A stretch of DNA of 64,000 bases from Sediminicola sp035798135. Its GTDB lineage: Bacteria; Bacteroidota; Bacteroidia; Flavobacteriales; Flavobacteriaceae. The position numbers were made by a program, and so were the translations under genes. Positions 59,375 to 64,000 of this stretch are shown here, in pieces. Position 1 is the stretch's first letter, and the number at the start of each line of letters is the position of its first letter. The notes beneath the pieces were generated by a model, which was given only the letters and a program-made list of their open reading frames with translations, was not told the origin of the DNA and made no database searches. The stretch is taken from positions 930,001-994,000 of the forward strand of contig JAPFBR010000001.1 of assembly GCA_035798135.1 (NCBI GenBank), in the 5' to 3' direction.

Positions 59375-60777
59375 TGAAGAATTGTATTCTATATCTCGTT
59401 TTTTTTGCCTTTTTCTTATCAAACGCGCAGGAACCGGATACCCTTATTTTAAAATTCAGGGAGTATTTAGGGTATGTAAAAAAATACCATCCCATAGCCA
59501 AACAGGCAGAATTGGCCCTAGCAACGGGCCAAGCAAACCTAATGCGTGCCCGGGGTGGTTTTGATCCCAAAATTGAGATCGATTTTGATCAGAAGGATTT
59601 TAAAGGGACTACCTATTATGATAAGCTCAATGCCGCCTTTAAAATTCCAACATGGTATGGTTTGGAGCTAAAGGGGAAATTTGAACAAAATGAAGGGACC
59701 TACTTAAATCCTGAAAATAGTGCGCCTGACAACGGTCTTTATAGTGCAGGAATTTCCTTCTCCCTGGGACAGGGATTTTGGATCAATGAAAGAATGGCTA
59801 CTTTGAAGCAAGCCAAACTTTTCCGGGAACAGAGCAAGGCCGATCGGGACCTTCTTGTAAATCAGATTCTTTTTAAAGCCTCCTTGGCTTATTTTGATTG
59901 GTTGCAGGTGTATAACGAAATGGAGATATACGATAATTTTTATGCCAATGCGCAAATAAGGTTTGATGGGGTCCGAAAAAGTGCCCTTGTAGGGGAGATA
60001 GCGGCTATTGACACCGTAGAGGCCAAAATAGTGGTTCAGGACAGGGCCCTTGGTTTGGAGCAGGCCAAAATAAGGTTGATGAACAAGTCCTTGGAACTGT
60101 CAAATTTCCTTTGGCTAAACGATAATATTCCAATCGAATTACAGGGAAATGTTGTGCCCGATGCCAATTTGAATGGGGATATTGATGTGGCCTTGGAAAT
60201 TATGGGAATGCCCTTGGATAGTTTTTCCATAGATAAGCATCCAAAACTAATATCCCTGAACTACAAGATTGAAGGGTTAGAAGTAGACAAAAGATACAAG
60301 GCCAACAAGCTGCTGCCCAAAATAGATTTGGAGTATAACTTTATCACCGAGACCCCTGAATTGATAAACTCCTTGGAGAACCAAAATTATAAGGGGGGAG
60401 TAAATTTTCAATTACCTCTGTTTCTAAGAAAGGAGAGGGGTGATTTGAAGTTGGCAAAATATAAATTGCAGGATGCCCAATATGAATTGGATAATACGCA
60501 GATTGAATTGAAGAACAAAATTGTCGCTATTTACAGGGAATTGGAATCCTTTGAGATTCAGAACAAATTGATAGCGGATATTGTTGAAAATTATCGGGCA
60601 CTCCTTAAGGCTGAAGAGCGTAAATTTAGTTTCGGCGAAAGCTCGGTATTTTTAATTAACGCTAGGGAAAGTAAGCTAATAGATTCAGAACTCAAGAAAA
60701 ACCAGGTTCAAAATAAATTTTTTACGACTAAGGCCAAACTGTTCAACAGTTTAGCAGTAAATCCTGAAAACTTGTAA
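59374..60777 (+). CDS. TolC family outer-membrane efflux protein
   Basis: A 467-residue protein with signal peptide (MKNCILYLVFFAFFLSNAQ) and long alpha-helical segments repeated in two halves, as in TolC. KQAELALATGQANLMRARGG F-D-P-K is the usual first-helix pattern, and FSFGESSVFLINARESKLID near the C-terminus is the matching second-half motif. It forms the outer-membrane tunnel of the tripartite exporter. The start overlaps the HlyD stop (TAATG), so an in-frame extension upstream into hlyD is rejected. Confidence 0.93.
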   Translation: MKNCILYLVFFAFFLSNAQEPDTLILKFREYLGYVKKYHPIAKQAELALATGQANLMRARGGFDPKIEIDFDQKDFKGTTYYDKLNAAFKIPTWYGLELKGKFEQNEGTYLNPENSAPDNGLYSAGISFSLGQGFWINERMATLKQAKLFREQSKADRDLLVNQILFKASLAYFDWLQVYNEMEIYDNFYANAQIRFDGVRKSALVGEIAAIDTVEAKIVVQDRALGLEQAKIRLMNKSLELSNFLWLNDNIPIELQGNVVPDANLNGDIDVALEIMGMPLDSFSIDKHPKLISLNYKIEGLEVDKRYKANKLLPKIDLEYNFITETPELINSLENQNYKGGVNFQLPLFLRKERGDLKLAKYKLQDAQYELDNTQIELKNKIVAIYRELESFEIQNKLIADIVENYRALLKAEERKFSFGESSVFLINARESKLIDSELKKNQVQNKFFTTKAKLFNSLAVNPENL

Positions 60778-60850
60778 ACAGTTGAGGTAGTATTTTTAAA
60801 AGTTTTAAAGAAAAGACTAATTTCATTGTATAATCATAAAGTTGGACCAT

Positions 60851-61780
60851 ATGGACGGTAGAATCAATAAAGGTTATAGGGTGCTTAGTCATGCAGGGGC
60901 CTATTTAAAACGCTCCCGTAAATTGCGTATTAGTTTCAATTCCTTCTTTAAAGATTCCTTCTTTATTATATTGGGAATTTTTTCCGCGGCATTTGGCTTG
61001 GAAAGTTTTCTATTGCCCAATAGTTTTATAGATGGTGGGGCCACGGGTATTTCATTGTTGGCTTCGGAAATATTCAATGTGCCTTTGTATTTTTTAATCA
61101 TATTGGTGAATATTCCATTTTTGATTCTTGGATTCAATGTCATAGGAAAAACATTCACTATAAAGGCATCTTTGGCCATTTTGGGTCTTGCTTTAGTGTT
61201 GGCTACCATGCACTTTCCAGAGATTACCCAAGATAAATTACTGGTAGCTGTTTTCGGGGGCTTTTTTTTAGGTGCAGGAATAGGGCTCTCCATTAGAGGG
61301 GGAGGGGTTTTGGATGGTACGGAAGTGCTTGCCATCTTTTTGAGCAGAAAATTGGGAACCACTATTGGGGATATCATTATCCTTATAAACCTTTTCATAT
61401 TTATTGCAGCAGCCTATTTGCTCTCGATAGAAACAGCCCTGTACTCCATGCTGACGTATTTATCGGCTTCAAAAACCTTGGATTTTGTTGTGGATGGTAT
61501 TGAAGAATATACAGGTGTGACCATCATCTCTGTGAAAAGTGAGGAAATTAGAATTATGGTCACTGAAAAATTGGGGAGAGGACTTACCATTTACCGCGCC
61601 AAAGGGGGGTATGGAAAACTTGGCCTTCAAAATGAATACGATGTGATCTATACCGTAATCACCCGTTTGGAGATACGAAAATTAAATATAGAGATTGCCA
61701 AGATAGATCCCAATGCCTTTGTAGTGATGAATAGTATTAATGATACTCGTGGAGGTATGATAAAGAAGAAACATTTTTAA
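60851..61780 (+). CDS. YitT family membrane protein with DUF2179 domain
   Basis: A 309-residue protein. Residues 30-205 contain six hydrophobic segments in the YitT pattern (IFSAAFGLESFLLPNSFIDG G-A-T-G-I-S, VFGGFFLGAGIGLSIRGGG V-L-D-G), and the C-terminal 80 residues are the cytoplasmic DUF2179 domain (VTIISVKSEEIRIMVTEKLG RGLTIYRA then Y-T-V-I-T-R). Function unknown, although related proteins bind nucleotides in DUF2179. A TTG nine bases earlier is an alternative start. It follows the TolC gene by about 70 bases. Confidence 0.9.
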   Translation: MDGRINKGYRVLSHAGAYLKRSRKLRISFNSFFKDSFFIILGIFSAAFGLESFLLPNSFIDGGATGISLLASEIFNVPLYFLIILVNIPFLILGFNVIGKTFTIKASLAILGLALVLATMHFPEITQDKLLVAVFGGFFLGAGIGLSIRGGGVLDGTEVLAIFLSRKLGTTIGDIIILINLFIFIAAAYLLSIETALYSMLTYLSASKTLDFVVDGIEEYTGVTIISVKSEEIRIMVTEKLGRGLTIYRAKGGYGKLGLQNEYDVIYTVITRLEIRKLNIEIAKIDPNAFVVMNSINDTRGGMIKKKHF

Positions 61781-61836
61781 GTTTCAAAAGGTAATCCTTC
61801 AAAAATGACAGTTGTCAACTTATACAAGGGAGAGGT

Positions 61837-62493
61837 GTGATATTTAGGTTCAAAAACCAAGGAACATTGGAATATAAAATCAAAGGAAAAGCAAGTAAGG
61901 AATTGATCATTAAAGGTGTCTCCCAAGCCTTATCGTATAATGAATACGGATTATTGATGGACAAACTGGTTTTGGATTCCGGAACAACGGGACTTGAACA
62001 GTCCCAAATGCATATTGATTATACAAAATTGAACCAAAAACGAATGAGGCGTTTGGACAAAACGATCAAGTTGGACGAAGAGATACGGATCAAATTGGCC
62101 GAAATCTCTGTTAATATGACGTGGTTGGTCCTTAACGAAAGCTGGTGTGGCGATGCGGCACAAATACTTCCAGTAATCAATAAAATAGCCTCATTAAATC
62201 CTTATATCACCCTTAAAATAATCCTAAGGGATGAGAATTTGGAGTTGATGGAATGTTTCTTGACGAAGGGATCAAGATCAATACCAAAACTGTTGGCCAT
62301 AGATCCTATTTCCAATGATATACGATGGACTTGGGGTCCAAGACCTAGTAAGGCTGAACGAATGGCTTATGATTATAAAAAAGAGCATGGGGAACTAACC
62401 CCACAATTCAAAGAAGAGCTACAAGTTTGGTACAACAGGGATAAGGGAAAAAACACCGTGGCAGATCTTATGGGATTACTTTTCCTGGAATAG
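61837..62493 (+). CDS. Thioredoxin family protein
   Basis: A 218-residue protein with a thioredoxin-like fold beginning at about residue 90: MTWLVLNESWCGDAAQILPV, then ITLKIILRDENLELMECFLT and SRSIPKLLAIDPISNDIRW, where the cis-Pro follows I. The redox centre is W-C-G-D-A, with only one of the two usual cysteines, a form common for this Bacteroidota family and therefore not a normal disulfide reductase. The start is a GTG. Its 3' end overlaps the convergent TonB-like gene by 18 bases. Confidence 0.85.
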   Translation: MIFRFKNQGTLEYKIKGKASKELIIKGVSQALSYNEYGLLMDKLVLDSGTTGLEQSQMHIDYTKLNQKRMRRLDKTIKLDEEIRIKLAEISVNMTWLVLNESWCGDAAQILPVINKIASLNPYITLKIILRDENLELMECFLTKGSRSIPKLLAIDPISNDIRWTWGPRPSKAERMAYDYKKEHGELTPQFKEELQVWYNRDKGKNTVADLMGLLFLE

Positions 62494-63204
62494 GTAGGTA
62501 ATCGTTCCTTTCTGGTTTTCACCCGAACCTGAGTTAAATCTTGCCTTTAGGGCATAAGTAATGGCATTTTCTACAAGGCAACCATTCAGGGTATTGGAAC
62601 TTTTTTTGTTGACCTCGGCATCGATAACTGAACCGTTATTATCTACGAGTATGTTGATGACAATTTTCCCTCCCTCAATACAGGTGTAAACGGGAATAGG
62701 AAGATCATAATGATTACGGTCAATAAGAGAATAGGAGACTGTGGTATTTCTTTTGGAATAACTTGTACTTTTTGTTTTTTTGGCATCTAGCTCACCTATT
62801 TTTTGTTTGGCCTCTTCCCGTTGTTTGGATAATTTTTGAAGACTGGCGCCATAGCCTTTGGTAGAATTAAGAAAATCGGTTTCTTCATCGCTATTGGAGG
62901 CAGTTTCCTGATCGTCCCTGAGTTCCTCCAATGTTTTTAGTGGTTCTGGCTTGCCAAATGTGGGTTTTGAAGCCTCATTAACGGCGAGATTACTTTTGGG
63001 CTGGCCCGATTCTTCTAATTCTTTGGCTGCCTTTTTTTCTTCCTCCAACAACATTTCCAGTTCCTCGTCATCAAGAAGAGTAAGTTCAACAATATACTCG
63101 CCCTTCTCTTTGGTGCCTAGGTGAATGTTGTAAAGAGCCAACACCATTAGGGACATGGAGAAGAACGTTATCAATAAGGAAAGCTGACTTCGGTTCAATT
63201 TCAT
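62476..63204 (-). CDS. TonB-like energy transducer protein
   Basis: A 242-residue protein with an N-terminal membrane helix (LSLLITFFSMSLMVLALYN, residues 8-27), a long acidic Glu/Lys-rich region (residues 35-150, periplasmic linker and coiled coil), and a C-terminal 85-residue part with CIEGGKIVINILVDNNGSVI D-A-E-V-N and the final FNSGSGENQKGTITYLFQ, which matches the TonB C-terminal fold. The Pro-rich spanning segment of classical TonB is replaced by an acidic one. It may drive one of the TonB-dependent receptors. Confidence 0.8.
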   Translation of the reverse strand: MKLNRSQLSLLITFFSMSLMVLALYNIHLGTKEKGEYIVELTLLDDEELEMLLEEEKKAAKELEESGQPKSNLAVNEASKPTFGKPEPLKTLEELRDDQETASNSDEETDFLNSTKGYGASLQKLSKQREEAKQKIGELDAKKTKSTSYSKRNTTVSYSLIDRNHYDLPIPVYTCIEGGKIVINILVDNNGSVIDAEVNKKSSNTLNGCLVENAITYALKARFNSGSGENQKGTITYLFQEK

Positions 63205-63275
63205 ACATCTAAAACCTCTTGTTGTTTATAGATTTCACATCACTGGTTTGCCATGGGGCAAAAGCCCTTTTGCCG

Positions 63276-63980
63276 TTATATATTCAAACGATCGGGAAGC
63301 AATGCATCCTGAAAGTCAAGAGGTGTTACTGCATTATCTACGTTGAAATCACCTATTTTGGTTCTTCTTAACGAAGAAAGATGCCCGCCAGACTGCAAAG
63401 CCTTGCCAAAATCGTGGGCTAAAGACCTGATATAGGTGCCCTTGCCGCAGACCACCCGAAAAGTTATCTGCGGTATGGAAATATCGGTAATTTCGAATTT
63501 TAGAATTTCTACAGTCCTAGACTTGATCTCCACATCTTTTCCTTCTCTGGCATACTCATACAATCTTTTTCCATCTTTTTTTAGTGCGGAAAATACAGGA
63601 GGGAACTGTTGGATTTCACCAATAAACTGTTCAGTGGCCTGGTGAATTTGTTCTTCAGAAATGTGCTCGGTTGGATAGGTATTGTCAACTTCGGTCTCTA
63701 GATCATAAGAAGGGGTGGTGGATCCCAAGGTGATGGTCCCTGTGTATTCTTTTACCTGTCCTTGCAGCTCACTGATTCTTTTGGTAAATTTTCCAGTACA
63801 GATCAATAAGAGTCCAGTTGCTAGGGGATCTAAAGTACCGGCATGGCCAATCTTTATTTTCTTGAGTTCAAATTTTCTTCGAATGGCCCATTTTAAGGCG
63901 TTTACTGCTTGAAAAGAAGACCATGTAAGCGGTTTGTCTATTAACAAAAGCTGTCCTTCCAAGTAGTCTTCTTTTGTCAT
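63276..63980 (-). CDS. truB: tRNA pseudouridine(55) synthase TruB
   Basis: A 234-residue enzyme that makes pseudouridine 55 in the T-loop of tRNAs. The opening GQLLLIDKPLTWSSFQAVNA and the catalytic-loop motif GHAGTLDPLATGLLLICTGK (with the active Asp) are diagnostic, and VVCGKGTYIRSLAHDFG is the second conserved block. It lacks the C-terminal PUA domain, which is normal for the shorter Bacteroidota form. The start ATG is at 63980, 20 bases before the end of the window; upstream genes of the transcript lie outside. Confidence 0.96.
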   Translation of the reverse strand: MTKEDYLEGQLLLIDKPLTWSSFQAVNALKWAIRRKFELKKIKIGHAGTLDPLATGLLLICTGKFTKRISELQGQVKEYTGTITLGSTTPSYDLETEVDNTYPTEHISEEQIHQATEQFIGEIQQFPPVFSALKKDGKRLYEYAREGKDVEIKSRTVEILKFEITDISIPQITFRVVCGKGTYIRSLAHDFGKALQSGGHLSSLRRTKIGDFNVDNAVTPLDFQDALLPDRLNI

Positions 63981-64000
63981 TATATCACGGTTAGGGGGCT

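Overview
The window looks like chromosome from a marine-type member of the Flavobacteriaceae (Bacteroidota). Four things point there: the gliding and type IX secretion genes (gldE, gldD, a SprF/PorP-type protein, a 'gliding motility-associated' C-terminal domain); Bacteroidota-restricted families (DUF4494, DUF4199, DUF4301, DUF3127); repeated promoter -7 elements of the form TAnnTTTG shortly before start codons; and the lack of clear Shine-Dalgarno sequences. No tRNA, rRNA, CRISPR array, prophage or transposase was seen. Base composition is mostly uniform; two AT-rich patches (about 1.1-2.3 kb and 6.0-7.0 kb) look foreign or decaying.

Layout. 0-12.6 kb is an accessory stretch, mostly on the minus strand: recX, an AT-rich secreted protein, DUF4494, a VOC protein beside the remnant of a second one, GNAT, a seven-blade propeller lipoprotein, an ABC ATPase behind a 5'-truncated membrane gene, SIMPL, a medium-chain reductase, a TfoX-like protein, DUF1697, a CPBP protease and an FAD oxidoreductase. 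12.7-25 kb is housekeeping: RNase G, a 29-residue basic protein and HU on the minus strand, diverging from mutY-ssb-gldE-gldD; then a DMT transporter, a paired M16 peptidase operon, DUF4199, and rplU-rpmA. 25-31 kb holds a type IX secretion cargo operon (cargo, SprF-like, OmpA-like) followed by a pseudogene with two stops and a frameshift. 31-38 kb carries a thioester-reductase-like SDR, ahcY, and a tightly overlapped PPTase / thiamine-binding protein / PnuC / NadR-like kinase / DUF4301 run.

37.7-42.8 kb is the most system-like part: two paralogous small secreted PepSY-like proteins with matching upstream elements at the same distance from their start codons, then a sigma-54 response regulator that overlaps tail-to-tail with a hybrid histidine kinase. 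42.9-45.3 kb is a TPP riboswitch in front of a TonB-dependent receptor, so very probably an outer-membrane thiamine importer; it makes the nearby thiamine-binding/PnuC/NadR-like cluster more likely to belong to thiamine metabolism.

45.5-55.5 kb mixes TMEM175, a Rieske-like lipoprotein, greA, HIT, a sensor kinase, a flavin reductase, an SSB-like DUF3127 protein ending in an SSB-type acidic tip, aat, tag, and a LysR / SbtA-type bicarbonate transporter pair. 55.6-60.8 kb is a TetR-controlled ABC-HlyD-TolC export operon whose ABC ATPase has lost its signature, Walker B and H-loop residues. The window ends with YitT, a thioredoxin-like protein, a TonB-like protein and truB.
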